Assembly: GCA_029572955.1 (NCBI GenBank)
Contig: JAKPQE010000118.1
Location: forward strand, 1-64,000
Source: Pseudomonadota bacterium
Lineage (GTDB): Bacteria > Pseudomonadota > Alphaproteobacteria > Rhizobiales > JAKPQE01
Direction: 5' to 3'
DNA length: 64,000 nt
In this document: one piece after another, positions 50,319 through 59,663 of the stretch
Layout of the letters: every line of letters begins with the position of its first letter
Numbering within the stretch: the first letter of the stretch is position 1
Program-made: the position numbers and the translations under genes
Notes under the pieces: model-generated
Seen by the model: the letters and a program-made list of their open reading frames with translations, nothing else
The model's database searches: none
Told to the model about the DNA's origin: nothing

Positions 50319-50942
50319 TTGACGGAGGCGGTGCCAGGGGCAGGGGCGAGCGGCGCGTTGGAGGCATCCATCCGCGCCCGGCTCGGCGGGCGCTCGGTCG
50401 TGCTCGTCGGCATCATGGGCGCCGGCAAGAGCAGCGTCGGGCGCCGGCTGGCGCAGCGGCTCGGCATGGACTTCGTCGATGCCGACGACGAGATCGAGGC
50501 GGCGGCCAAGCTCACCATCGCCGAGATTTTCGAGAGCTTCGGCGAGGCCTATTTCCGCGACGGCGAGCGGCGGGTCATCGCCCGGCTGCTGGCCGAGGGC
50601 CCGCATGTGCTGGCGACCGGCGGCGGCGCCTATATGAACGCCGAGACGCGCGAGGCGATTGGGCGGAACGGCGTTTCGGTCTGGCTGAAGGCCGATTTCG
50701 ACGTGGTGATGAACCGGGTGCGGCGGCGCAGCCACCGGCCGCTGCTGCAGAAGGCGGATCCGGAGGGCGTGATGCGCGAGCTGATCGCGACGCGCTATCC
50801 GCTCTATGCGCTCGCCGATCTCACGGTCCAGTCGCGCGACGTGCCGCACGAGACCATCGTCGAGGAGGTGCTGGCGGCGCTCGATGCCATGCTGCCGGTG
50901 CCCGATGCGAGCGATATTGCAAGGAAGGACGAGGCCGAATGA
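50319..50942 (+). CDS. aroK: Shikimate kinase
   Basis: 207 residues from a TTG behind GGAGG; it is the best supported start. Walker A GIMGAGKS (31-38), shikimate site DFVDADDEIE, GGGAYMNAETR, and RRRSHRPLLQ lid. It phosphorylates shikimate. Stop overlaps aroB by ATGA. Confidence 0.94.
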   Translation: MTEAVPGAGASGALEASIRARLGGRSVVLVGIMGAGKSSVGRRLAQRLGMDFVDADDEIEAAAKLTIAEIFESFGEAYFRDGERRVIARLLAEGPHVLATGGGAYMNAETREAIGRNGVSVWLKADFDVVMNRVRRRSHRPLLQKADPEGVMRELIATRYPLYALADLTVQSRDVPHETIVEEVLAALDAMLPVPDASDIARKDEAE

Positions 50943-52081
50943 GCGCCAGCCAAGCCACGCCGGACGCGGCCGCCGAGAAGACGACGGTCAGGGTCGAGCT
51001 CGGCGAGCGATCCTACGACATCCTGATCGGTCCGGGCCTCATCGCCGAGACCGGGCCGGCGCTCGCCGCGCTCCATCCCGGCATCCGCGTCGCCGTCGTC
51101 ACCGACGAGACGGTCGCCGGGATCCATCTGCCGGCGCTCCGGCAAAGCCTCGAGGCGGCCGGCATCGACCATGTCGTCTCGGTGGTCGCACCCGGTGAAG
51201 GGGCCAAGAGCTTCGGCAATTTCGAGCGGCTCTGCGACGAGGTGCTGGCGGCGCGGCTCGAACGCGGCGACGCGGTGGTGGCGCTCGGCGGCGGCGTCGT
51301 CGGCGATCTTTCCGGCTTCGTCTCGGGCGTCGTCCGGCGCGGCATGCGCTTCGTCCAGGTACCGACGACGCTGCTCTCGCAGGTCGATTCCTCGGTCGGC
51401 GGCAAGACCGGCATCAACTGCCGGCACGGCAAGAACCTCATCGGCGTGTTCCAGCAGCCGCGCCTCGTCGTCGCCGATACCGCGACGCTCGACACGCTGT
51501 CGAAGCGCGAGTTCCGCGCCGGCTATGCCGAAGTCGCCAAGTACGGGCTCATCGACGATTTCGACTTCTTCTCCTGGCTCGAGGCAAGCTGGGGCGAGGT
51601 CTTTGCCGGCGGCGCGGCGCGGACGCGGGCGATCGCGGCGAGCTGCCGGGCCAAGGCGGCGGTGGTTGCCGGCGACGAGCGCGAGACCGGGCGGCGGGCG
51701 CTGCTCAATCTCGGCCACACCTTCGGCCACGCGCTCGAGGCGGCGACCGGTTTCTCGCAGCGCCTCGTCCATGGCGAGGGCGTCGCCATCGGCATGGTGC
51801 TCGCCTTCCGTTTCTCGGCGCGGCTCGGCCTTGCCAACGGCCAGGACGCCGAGCGGGTGCGGGCGCATCTGGCCGCGGTTGGATTGCCGACCGAGATTTC
51901 CCATATCGAGGGCACCATTTCCGGTGCCGACGAGCTGATGGCCCATATCGCGCAGGACAAGAAGGTGAAGCGCGGCAAGCTCACCTTCATCCTGGCGCGC
52001 GGCATCGGCCAGTCGTTCATTGCCGACGATGTCGCGCCGGACGCGGTCCGGGCCTTCCTCGAGGACGAACTGAAAAGATGA
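50939..52081 (+). CDS. aroB: 3-dehydroquinate synthase
   Basis: 380 residues. NAD motif VALGGGVVGDLSGF, VPTTLLSQVDSSVGGKTGIN, metal ligands in NLGHTFGHALEAATGF and the Glu/His of HGEGVAIGMVLAF. It closes DAHP to dehydroquinate. Operon aroK-aroB-HlyC, with ATGA overlaps. Confidence 0.97.
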   Translation: MSASQATPDAAAEKTTVRVELGERSYDILIGPGLIAETGPALAALHPGIRVAVVTDETVAGIHLPALRQSLEAAGIDHVVSVVAPGEGAKSFGNFERLCDEVLAARLERGDAVVALGGGVVGDLSGFVSGVVRRGMRFVQVPTTLLSQVDSSVGGKTGINCRHGKNLIGVFQQPRLVVADTATLDTLSKREFRAGYAEVAKYGLIDDFDFFSWLEASWGEVFAGGAARTRAIAASCRAKAAVVAGDERETGRRALLNLGHTFGHALEAATGFSQRLVHGEGVAIGMVLAFRFSARLGLANGQDAERVRAHLAAVGLPTEISHIEGTISGADELMAHIAQDKKVKRGKLTFILARGIGQSFIADDVAPDAVRAFLEDELKR

Positions 52082-53376
52082 CCACCACGCTCTGGATCAC
52101 CATCGGCCTGATCCTCCTGCTCATTGTCATGTCGGCCTTTTTCTCGGGTTCCGAGACGGCGCTGACGGCGGCCTCGCGGGCGCGCATGCTGCAGCTGGAA
52201 AAGACGGGCACCTTGCGCGCCGGCCTCGTCGGCCGGCTGATTTCGGCGCGCGAACGACTGATCGGGGCGCTGCTGCTCGGCAACAACCTCGTCAACATTC
52301 TCGCCTCGGCGCTGGCGACGAGCCTGTTCCTCGAGGTTTTCGGCGACGCCGGCGTGGTCTATGCCACCCTCGTCATGACGGCGGTCGTGCTGATCTTCGC
52401 CGAGGTGCTGCCGAAGACCTGGGCGATCGGCGACCCGGACCGGTTCGCGCTCGCCGTGGCGCCGATCGTGCGGCTGGTGGTGGCGCTGTTCGGCCCGGTG
52501 ACGCTGGCGGTCGAGGCGATCGTCAACCGGATCCTGAGGCTCGTCGGCGTGCGGGTGATCGAGGGCCGCTCGGTGCTGTCGGCGAGCGACGAGCTGCGCG
52601 GCCAGCTCGACCTGCTGCATCTCGAAGGCAATGTCGTCAAGGACGACCGCGATCGTCTCGGCGGCCTGCTCGACCTTGCCGAACTCGAGGTCTCGGACGT
52701 GATGATCCACCGCACCAAGGTGGTGTCGATCAATGCCGGCGATCCGCCGGAGAAGATCGTCGCCGACACGCTGGCCTCGGCCTATACGCGGCTGCCGCTG
52801 TGGCGCGGCGAGCCGGAGAACATCATCGGCATCCTGCACGCCAAGGACCTGTTGCGCACCATCAACGCGCTCGACGGCGATCTCGACCGGCTCGACATCA
52901 CCTCGGTGGCGACGGCGCCGTGGTTCGTGCCGGACACGACGAGCCTCAAGAACCAGCTCAACGCCTTCCTCAAGCGCAAGGCGCACATCGCCCTCGTCGT
53001 CGACGAGTATGGCGAGGTGATGGGCCTCGTGACGCTCGAGGACATTCTCGAGGAAATCGTCGGCGAGATCGCCGACGAGCACGACATCGAGGTGCAGGGC
53101 GTGCGCATCCAGCCGGACGGCTCGGTGGTGGTCGACGGCGCGGTGCCGATCCGCGACCTCAATCGCGCGGTCGACTGGGAGCTGCCGGACGAGGAGGCGA
53201 CGACGGTCGCCGGTCTCGTCATCCACGAGGCGCGGACGATCCCGGAGCAGGGCCAGACCTTCACCTTCCACGGCTGCCGCTTCCAGGTGCTGCGCAAGCA
53301 GCGCAATCGCATCACCCTCCTGAAGGTGACGCCGATCGAAGTGATCGAACGGCGCGAGGCGGCGGCAAAGGCCTGA
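52078..53376 (+). CDS. CNNM/CorC (HlyC-type) membrane protein with CBS domains
   Basis: 432 residues. DUF21/CNNM membrane domain (about 1-190; LWITIGLILLLIVMSAFFSGSETAL), two CBS motifs (about 205-330; VSDVMIHRTKVVSINAG, FLKRKAHIALVVDEYGEVMGLVTLEDILEEIVGEI split) and a C-terminal CorC_HlyC domain. Probably Mg2+/Co2+ transport. Not a haemolysin despite the usual name. ATG overlaps the aroB stop. Confidence 0.92.
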   Translation: MTTTLWITIGLILLLIVMSAFFSGSETALTAASRARMLQLEKTGTLRAGLVGRLISARERLIGALLLGNNLVNILASALATSLFLEVFGDAGVVYATLVMTAVVLIFAEVLPKTWAIGDPDRFALAVAPIVRLVVALFGPVTLAVEAIVNRILRLVGVRVIEGRSVLSASDELRGQLDLLHLEGNVVKDDRDRLGGLLDLAELEVSDVMIHRTKVVSINAGDPPEKIVADTLASAYTRLPLWRGEPENIIGILHAKDLLRTINALDGDLDRLDITSVATAPWFVPDTTSLKNQLNAFLKRKAHIALVVDEYGEVMGLVTLEDILEEIVGEIADEHDIEVQGVRIQPDGSVVVDGAVPIRDLNRAVDWELPDEEATTVAGLVIHEARTIPEQGQTFTFHGCRFQVLRKQRNRITLLKVTPIEVIERREAAAKA

Positions 53377-53388
53377 TCGGGCCGGCCA

Positions 53389-53826
53389 CTATTCGGGCTT
53401 TTCCTTCAGGGCGGCGATCACCGTCTGCATGTCGCCGAGAAACGCTTCGGCGCGGGCCGGGTCGAGGCCGGCGAGCGCGTGCCCGTTGACGGCGCGGGCG
53501 GCTTCGGTCGCCGGACCCTCGAGGGCGCGCGCCTTCGGGGTCACGTGGATCGTGCGGGCGCGGGCGTCGCCGGCGACGCTCCTTCGCACGATGAGGTCGT
53601 CACGCTCCATGCGGGCGAGCGTGTTGGCGAGCGTCGCCTGCTCGATGTCGAGCAGGCCGACGAGCTCGCGCTGGGTGAGGCCGTCGCGGCGCCACAGCTC
53701 GATCAGCGTCATGAACTGCGCCGGCGCGAGGCCGAGCGGCCGGATCGCCTCGGCGAGACGCTGGGCGAAGAGGCGCGCCATGTGATTGGCGAGATAGCCG
53801 GCGGACCGGTGCTTGTCGAAGGTCAT
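53389..53826 (-). CDS. MarR-family transcriptional regulator
   Basis: 145 residues, winged helix: LGLAPAQFMTLIELWRRDGLTQRELVGLLDIEQATLANTLARMERDDLIVRR (split) is the helix-turn-helix and wing. It is divergent from a membrane protein gene, with a double palindrome in between, the usual MarR layout of self- and neighbour-repression. The effector is unknown. Confidence 0.93.
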   Translation of the reverse strand: MTFDKHRSAGYLANHMARLFAQRLAEAIRPLGLAPAQFMTLIELWRRDGLTQRELVGLLDIEQATLANTLARMERDDLIVRRSVAGDARARTIHVTPKARALEGPATEAARAVNGHALAGLDPARAEAFLGDMQTVIAALKEKPE

Positions 53827-53845
53827 GGCGGAGACTAGACATCGG

Positions 53846-53879
53846 ATAGCATGCTATGCAATTATACATAGCATGCTAT
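53846..53879. promoter_or_regulatory. Double-palindrome operator of the MarR regulator
   Basis: ATAGCATGCTAT occurs twice (53846-53857 and 53868-53879), each copy a perfect palindrome; together they form a 13-bp perfect inverted repeat. Centres are 22 bp apart, about two helical turns. A TATAAT on the minus strand (53861-53866) lies between them and is a likely -10 of the marR gene. Confidence 0.8.
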
Positions 53880-53901
53880 TTTTATCCGGTGGAGATGTGC
53901 C

Positions 53902-54345
53902 ATGACGGCAATGGTGAAAGTACACGCGGCGGCGGGCGGGCTCGCGCTGGCGATGATCGCGACATTCATGACGGCGAGCCTCGTTGCCGAAATCGGCCTT
54001 GGTCCCGAGGGGATCGCGGCGGTGAAGCGGGGCATCCTCTGGGCGATCCCGCTGCTCGTCGTCGCGCTCGCGACCGCCGGGGCGAGCGGCTTCCGGCTCG
54101 GCCGCGGCTGGCGCTCGCCGACGGTCGCGGCGAAACGGCGGCGCATGCCGTTCATCGCGGCGAACGGGCTCGTCGTCCTCGTTCCCGCCGCGGTGTTCCT
54201 CGCGGCGCGTGCCGAAGCGGGGGTGTTGGACGGCGCCTTCTATCTGGTGCAGGCGGTCGAGATCGTCGCCGGGGCGATCAATATCGTGCTTCTCGGCCGC
54301 AATTTCCGCGACGGGCTGAAGCTCGGGCGGCGCGGCCGGGCCTGA
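53902..54345 (+). CDS. Membrane protein divergent from marR
   Basis: 147 residues with four predicted helices: LALAMIATFMTASLVAEI, ILWAIPLLVVALATAGA, FIAANGLVVLVPAAVFLAA and IVAGAINIVLLG. Family not recognised. Its promoter region overlaps the operator, so it is the probable MarR target. Confidence 0.75.
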   Translation: MTAMVKVHAAAGGLALAMIATFMTASLVAEIGLGPEGIAAVKRGILWAIPLLVVALATAGASGFRLGRGWRSPTVAAKRRRMPFIAANGLVVLVPAAVFLAARAEAGVLDGAFYLVQAVEIVAGAINIVLLGRNFRDGLKLGRRGRA

Positions 54346-54427
54346 TCGACGGCGCGCCCATCTGCTTGCCACATTTACCGGGTCTCTTTCGCGGCACGAC
54401 CGGAGAACGACCATCGGAGAACGGGCG

Positions 54428-55570
54428 ATGCGCGACCAGCATGACTTCGACCTTGCGATCATCGGGGCGAGCTTTGCCGGCCTCGTCGCGGCGCGCACGG
54501 CGGCGCGGCGCGGCCTCCGGGTCGCCGTCGTCGAGGCGAAGGCCGATGTCGGCGCCCGGGTGCACACCACCGGCATCCTGGTGAAAGAGGCGGCGGAAGA
54601 GGTCGACATCCCGCACGACCTGACGCGCCGCGTGCACGGGGTCCGGCTCTACGGGCCGCGCCTCGAGCCGATCGATCTCTTCGCGCCGGGCTATTTCTTC
54701 CTGACGACGCGGACGGCCGATCTCCTGCGCCATCTCGCCGAGGAGGCGCAGCGCGCCGGGGCGGTGCTCTTCACCGGCACGCGCTTTGCCGGCGCGGAAC
54801 GCCACGGCGCGGTCTTTCGTCTCAAGGCGCCGGCGATCGAGGCCCGCTTCGTGATCGGTGCGGACGGCGCCCGCTCGCGGGTGGCGGAGTGCTTCGGGCT
54901 CGGCCGCAACGAGAAGTTCCTGACCGGCATCGAGGCGGAATACGAGACGGTCGAGGATCTCGACCCGCGTTTCCTCCATTGCTTCCTCGATTCGCGGCTC
55001 GCTCCGGGCTATCTCGCCTGGGCCGCGGCGGGGCCGACGGTGGTCCAGCTCGGTCTGGCGACGAACGGCTCGGGCAAGCCAGACCTTGCGGCCTTCCTCG
55101 ACAGGACGGCGCGGCTTTTCCGCCCGGTCGGCGATCCGGTGGAGCGGCGCAGCGGCGTCATTCCGTGCGGCGGGCTGGTGCGGAACTTCCACGCACCCGG
55201 CGTGCTGCTGGTCGGCGACGCGGCCGGGATGGTGTCGCCGATGACCGGCGGCGGCATCCGCCTCGCTTTCCACTACGGCCGGCGGGCGGGACATCTCGTC
55301 GCCGACCACCTGAAGGATCTCGGTCCCGAGCCCGGTTCGGCGCTTGCCCGCGAGCTGCCGAATTTCGCCGTGAAGCAGGTGCTGCGCCGGGCGCTCGACC
55401 TTGCACCCTCGAACGGGCTGATCGATCTGGCGATCGGCCTTGCGCCGATGCGGGCGCTCGCCCGCCGGGTCTATTTCCATCGGCGCGGGGCGCCGGGCAT
55501 CTCGTTCGCCGAGTTCGAGCGGCGCCTCGCGGCGACCGGCGGCGCGGGTGCGGCGCTGCCGGCACGATGA
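54428..55570 (+). CDS. FAD-dependent oxidoreductase (geranylgeranyl reductase family)
   Basis: 380 residues. FAD motif DLAIIGASFAGLVAARTAAR (about 8-27) and acidic E in VVEAK, RVHTTGILVKE, FVIGADGARSRVAE, and the late GVLLVGDAAGMVSPMTGGGIR block. Resembles GGR-type FAD reductases that reduce isoprenoid or lipid double bonds. Substrate unknown. Confidence 0.85.
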   Translation: MRDQHDFDLAIIGASFAGLVAARTAARRGLRVAVVEAKADVGARVHTTGILVKEAAEEVDIPHDLTRRVHGVRLYGPRLEPIDLFAPGYFFLTTRTADLLRHLAEEAQRAGAVLFTGTRFAGAERHGAVFRLKAPAIEARFVIGADGARSRVAECFGLGRNEKFLTGIEAEYETVEDLDPRFLHCFLDSRLAPGYLAWAAAGPTVVQLGLATNGSGKPDLAAFLDRTARLFRPVGDPVERRSGVIPCGGLVRNFHAPGVLLVGDAAGMVSPMTGGGIRLAFHYGRRAGHLVADHLKDLGPEPGSALARELPNFAVKQVLRRALDLAPSNGLIDLAIGLAPMRALARRVYFHRRGAPGISFAEFERRLAATGGAGAALPAR

Positions 55571-55690
55571 CGGCAGGCCCCGGGCCACAGCGCCGGGCCG
55601 TTCATTCCTTCACGGAATCGACCAACGGCGCCTCGTTTGTCGGTCGCGTTTGCGGACGGCGAACCGGTGTCCGCCTCGCCTCGAAAGGCT

Positions 55691-55969
55691 TCAGGCGCCC
55701 GTCGCCTCGTCGGGGGCGAAGGCTTTCAGCGCGAAGGCATGGATGCGGCCGGCGAGTTCCTCGGCGAGCACGGTATTGACCATGCGGTGGCGCTCGACGC
55801 GCGACTTGCCGGAAAAGGCGGGTGCGACGATCTCGACGCGGAAATGCGATTCGCCGTCCGGATGATGACCGGCATGGCCGGCATGGCGATGCGACTCGTC
55901 GATGATCTCGAGACGGAGAGGTTCGAAAGCCTCTGTTAATTTGCGTTTGATCGTATCCTTGACGCTCAT
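55691..55969 (-). CDS. BolA family protein
   Basis: 92 residues from ATG 55969. BolA fold: IKRKLTEAFEPLRLEIIDES, HFRVEIVAPAFSGKSRVERHRMV (split) and a final RIHAFALKAFAPDE. The invariant His is in ERHRMV. It works with monothiol glutaredoxins in FeS or iron handling. The HRHAGHAGHHPDG stretch adds extra histidines. Divergent from the J-domain gene. Confidence 0.94.
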   Translation of the reverse strand: MSVKDTIKRKLTEAFEPLRLEIIDESHRHAGHAGHHPDGESHFRVEIVAPAFSGKSRVERHRMVNTVLAEELAGRIHAFALKAFAPDEATGA

Positions 55970-56044
55970 TTCCTGCCTTTCATGGTCGGTCACGGGCGAA
56001 GCCGCAGCTTGTTCGTCGCAGGCTCAGTTACCATAATCAGGCCG

Positions 56045-56644
56045 ATGAAACTCGACTCCAAATTTTTCGATCGGATCCGGATCAAGCCCGACCAGGAGAC
56101 GATCGAGGCGGGTGCCTTTCCCCGCTGCGAATGGGCAGGCTGCGAGCACCCGGCACCGCACCGGGCGCCGAAGGGACGCCTGCGCGAGGGCCAGTACTAC
56201 AATTTCTGCCTCGATCACGTGCGCATTTACAACAAGTCCTACAACTACTTCGCCGGCATGGACGACGGTTCGATCGCCGATTTCCAGAAATCGTCGCTGA
56301 CCGGTCACCGGCCTACCTGGCGCATGGGAACCGGCGGTCAAGCCACAGAGCACGAGCCGCAGGACTATTCCCAGTACGACCCGTTCTCGTTCTTCTCCGG
56401 GGCGCGGCGCCAGCAGCAGCGCCGGCCCGAGCAGCCGAAACGGCGGCTGCAGAAGGTGGCGCGGCGCAGTTTCGAGACCCTGGCCCTTGCCGAGGACGCC
56501 ACCGGGCCCGAAATTAAGGCGCGCTACAAGGAACTCGTCAAACGGCTGCATCCGGATGCCAATGGCGGCGACCGCAAGTTCGAGGACCGGCTCCGGGAAA
56601 TCATCCAGGCCTACAATCAATTGAAAAGCGCCGGCTACTGCTGA
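56045..56644 (+). CDS. J-domain (DnaJ-like) protein
   Basis: 199 residues from ATG 56045. The N-terminal part has a CEWAGCEHPAPHRAP segment and QYYNFCLDHVRIYNKSYNYF, then a Gln/Arg linker, and a C-terminal J domain (about 135-195) with HPD in LVKRLHPDANGGD. It should stimulate a DnaK. Found before cobS in many alphaproteobacteria; whether it helps CobST is unknown. Confidence 0.92.
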   Translation: MKLDSKFFDRIRIKPDQETIEAGAFPRCEWAGCEHPAPHRAPKGRLREGQYYNFCLDHVRIYNKSYNYFAGMDDGSIADFQKSSLTGHRPTWRMGTGGQATEHEPQDYSQYDPFSFFSGARRQQQRRPEQPKRRLQKVARRSFETLALAEDATGPEIKARYKELVKRLHPDANGGDRKFEDRLREIIQAYNQLKSAGYC

Positions 56645-56744
56645 ACTTGCGGCAGTGCGGCGATGGTGCCGCCGGGCAAGGGTGTGCTAAGAGCCATTCG
56701 AGGGTGCCGCCGCGGGCGGCGCCGCATTCGAGTACGGAGGATTC

Positions 56745-57731
56745 ATGACGGCGCAGACCCCACAGATCGCCGGATTGCCCGACCGCAAGATCAGCGTCCG
56801 GGAAGTGTTCGGCATCGACAGCAACATGGAAGTCCGGGGTTATTCCGAGCGCGACGAACACGTGCCCGATTTCGATCCGGACTACCTGTTCGATCACGAC
56901 ACGACGCTCGCGATCCTCGCCGGCTTCGCCTTCAACCGGCGCGTTCTCGTGCAGGGCTACCACGGCACCGGCAAGTCGACCCATATCGAGCAGGTGGCGG
57001 CGCGGCTCAACTGGCCGTGCGTGCGTATCAACCTCGACAGCCACATCAGCCGTATCGACCTCATCGGCAAGGACGCGATCGTGCTGCGCGACGGGGTGCA
57101 GGTCACCGAATTCCGCGACGGCATCCTGCCCTGGGCGCTGCAGACCAACACGGCGCTGGTCTTCGACGAGTACGACGCCGGCCGTCCGGACGTGATGTTC
57201 GTCATCCAGCGCGTGCTCGAGGTCTCGGGCCGGCTGACGCTGCTCGACCAGAACAAGGTGATCCGGCCGCATCCGGCCTTCCGCCTGTTCGCGACGGCCA
57301 ACACCATCGGCCTCGGCGACACCTCGGGCCTCTATCACGGCACGCAGCAGATCAACCAGGGCCAGATGGACCGCTGGTCGATCGTGACGACGCTCAACTA
57401 CCTGCCGCACGACCGCGAGGTCGACATCGTGGTGGCCAAGGCCAAGCACTATGCCGACAAGTCGGGCCAGGACATCGTCGACAAGATGGTCCGCGTCGCC
57501 GACCTCACCCGCAACGCCTTCGTCAATGGCGACCTCTCCACGGTGATGAGCCCGCGCACGGTGATCACCTGGGCCGAGAACGCCGAGATCTTCGGCGATG
57601 TCGGCTTTGCCTTCCGCGTCACCTTCCTCAACAAGTGCGACGAGCTCGAGCGGCCGCTGGTCGCCGAGTTCTACCAGCGCTCGTTCGGCAAGGAGCTGCC
57701 GGAATCGGCGGTCAACGTCGCCCTGTCCTGA
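56745..57731 (+). CDS. cobS: Cobaltochelatase subunit CobS
   Basis: 328 residues, family length, ATG behind GGAGG. AAA+ ATPase: Walker [14 protein letters not shown], Walker [11 protein letters not shown], sensor 1 [11 protein letters not shown]. It powers cobalt insertion into hydrogenobyrinic acid a,c-diamide with CobN and CobT in aerobic B12 synthesis. 33 bp before cobT. Confidence 0.96.
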   Translation: MTAQTPQIAGLPDRKISVREVFGIDSNMEVRGYSERDEHVPDFDPDYLFDHDTTLAILAGFAFNRRVLVQGYHGTGKSTHIEQVAARLNWPCVRINLDSHISRIDLIGKDAIVLRDGVQVTEFRDGILPWALQTNTALVFDEYDAGRPDVMFVIQRVLEVSGRLTLLDQNKVIRPHPAFRLFATANTIGLGDTSGLYHGTQQINQGQMDRWSIVTTLNYLPHDREVDIVVAKAKHYADKSGQDIVDKMVRVADLTRNAFVNGDLSTVMSPRTVITWAENAEIFGDVGFAFRVTFLNKCDELERPLVAEFYQRSFGKELPESAVNVALS

Positions 57732-57764
57732 TCCGCCGAAAGGACCGGTCGCGGCCGGGATGTC

Positions 57765-59663
57765 ATGAAGAAGCCGAGCAACCGCCATCCGGAGAAGAGT
57801 TCGGGCGCGCCGGCCGAGCCGTTCAAGCGGGCGGTGACGGTGGCGATGCGCGCGATCGCCAGGAAGCGGGACCTCGAGGTCACCTTCGGCACCGACCGGC
57901 CGAGCCTTGCCGGCGACCGGGCGCGGATGCCCGAGCCGCCGCGCCATCCGACGGTATCCGACATCGCGGTGACCCGCGGCATCGGCGATGCCATCGCGCT
58001 GCGCATCGCCTGCCACGACCACAAGATCCACCAGCACTACGTGCCGGTCGGCTCGAAGGCTCGGGCGATCTTCGATTCCGCCGAGCAGGCCCGGGTCGAG
58101 GCGATCGGCTCGCGCCGCATGGCCGGCGTGAAGCGCAATCTGGCGGCAATGCTCGAGGACCGCTATCGCCGCTCGCCGCTGCAGGACGGGGCGTCGCGCG
58201 ACGACACGCCGATGGAAGACGCGGTGGCGCTGATGGTGCGCGAGCGCATCTCCGGCATGCGGCCGCCGGCGAGTGCCCTGAAACTCGTCGAGATGTGGCG
58301 TCCCTGGATCGAGGAAAAGGCCGGTGCGGCGCTCGACCGGCTCGGTACCCGGGTCGAGGACCAGCGTGACTTCGCGCTGGCCATGCGCGACCTGATTTCG
58401 GCCCTCGACATGTCCGACGAGCTCGGCGGCGAGCCGGAAGAGGACGATTCGGACGAGGGCGAGGCCGGCGAGACCGAGAATCCGGAGACCGGGGCCGAGG
58501 AAGAGAGCGGCGAGGGCGACGCGTCCTCCGAGACCGAGGAGGTCGAGGAGGAAGGCGAGGATGCCGAGGGCGCCGAGACCGAGACCCGGGACGGCCGGCC
58601 GCAGGATTTCGGCGACGACATGCAGGGCGAGGAGCTGCCCGACGAGCACAAGCACTGGCGGCCGAACTCGGCCGACGGGCCGAAGGTGCCGCAGTTCGAA
58701 TACCGCGCCTTCACGCGCCAGTTCGACGAGATGGTGACGGCCGAGGAACTCTGCGACACGGCGGAGCTCGATCGGCTGCGCGGCATTCTCGACAAGCAGC
58801 TCGAACATCTCTCCGGCGTCGTCGCCCGGCTCGCCAACCGGCTGCAGCGCCGGCTGCTCGCCCAGCAGAACCGCGCCTGGGACTTCGATCTCGAGGAGGG
58901 CCTGCTCGACACCGCGCGGCTCACCCGCGTCGTCATCGACCCGATGCATCCCCTGTCGTTCAAGCGCGAGCGCGACACCGATTTCCGCGACACGGTGGTG
59001 ACGCTGCTCATCGACAATTCCGGCTCGATGCGCGGCCGGCCGATCACGGTGGCGGCGACCTGCGCCGACATTCTGGCGCGCACGCTGGAGCGCTGCGCGG
59101 TCAAGGTCGAGATCCTCGGCTTCACCACGCGGGCCTGGAAGGGCGGCCAGTCGCGCGAGTCCTGGCTGACCGCCGGCAAGCCGGAAAGTCCGGGCCGCCT
59201 CAACGACTTGCGCCACATCGTCTACAAGTCCGCCGATGCGCCCTGGCGGCGCTCGCGGCGCAATCTCGGGCTGATGATGCGCGAGGGGCTGCTGAAGGAA
59301 AACATCGACGGCGAAGCCCTCGACTGGGCGCATCAGCGGCTGCTCGCCCGGCCCGAGCAGCGCCGCATCCTGATGATGATCTCGGACGGCGCGCCGGTCG
59401 ACGATTAGACGCTTTCGGCCAATCCGGGCAACTATCTGGAGCGCCATCTGCGCCAGGTCATCGAGGAGATCGAGACGCGCTCGCCGGTGCAGCTTCTCGC
59501 CATCGGCATCGGCCACGACGTGACGCGCTACTATCGCCGGGCGGTGACGATCGTCGATGCCGACGAACTCGCCGGCGCGATCACCGAGGAGCTGGCGGAG
59601 CTGTTCGAGACCGACACCGCGGCGGGCGAGCGCCGTCGCGGATCCCGGCGGCGGGTGGCATGA
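57765..59663 (+). pseudogene. cobT: Cobaltochelatase subunit CobT, interrupted by an in-frame amber codon
   Basis: The full frame is 633 codons (57765-59663), matching normal CobT size, but codon 548 (59406-59408) is TAG. The early part reads to [12 protein letters not shown] at 59405, a conserved end of the VWA core, and the rest ([14 protein letters not shown] ... [14 protein letters not shown]) continues in the same frame to a TGA at 59661 that overlaps the next gene by ATGA. An acidic low-complexity linker (about 220-285) and the MIDAS DxSxS (D417, S419, S421) are intact. A TCG or similar Ser codon at 548 would restore it. Either a real nonsense mutation or a sequencing error. Confidence 0.9.

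Noticed and set aside
56645-56744. Cobalamin riboswitch before cobS
   Set aside because: The gap is 100 bp and contains no B12-box-like sequence.
59406-59408. Amber codon as pyrrolysine or other recoding site in cobT
   Set aside because: TAG ends several nearby genes, there is no downstream stem-loop that stands out, and CobT is not a known recoded family.
56601-59516. 971-codon minus-strand frame across cobS/cobT
   Set aside because: Antisense shadow; the plus-strand genes have family motifs and ribosome sites.
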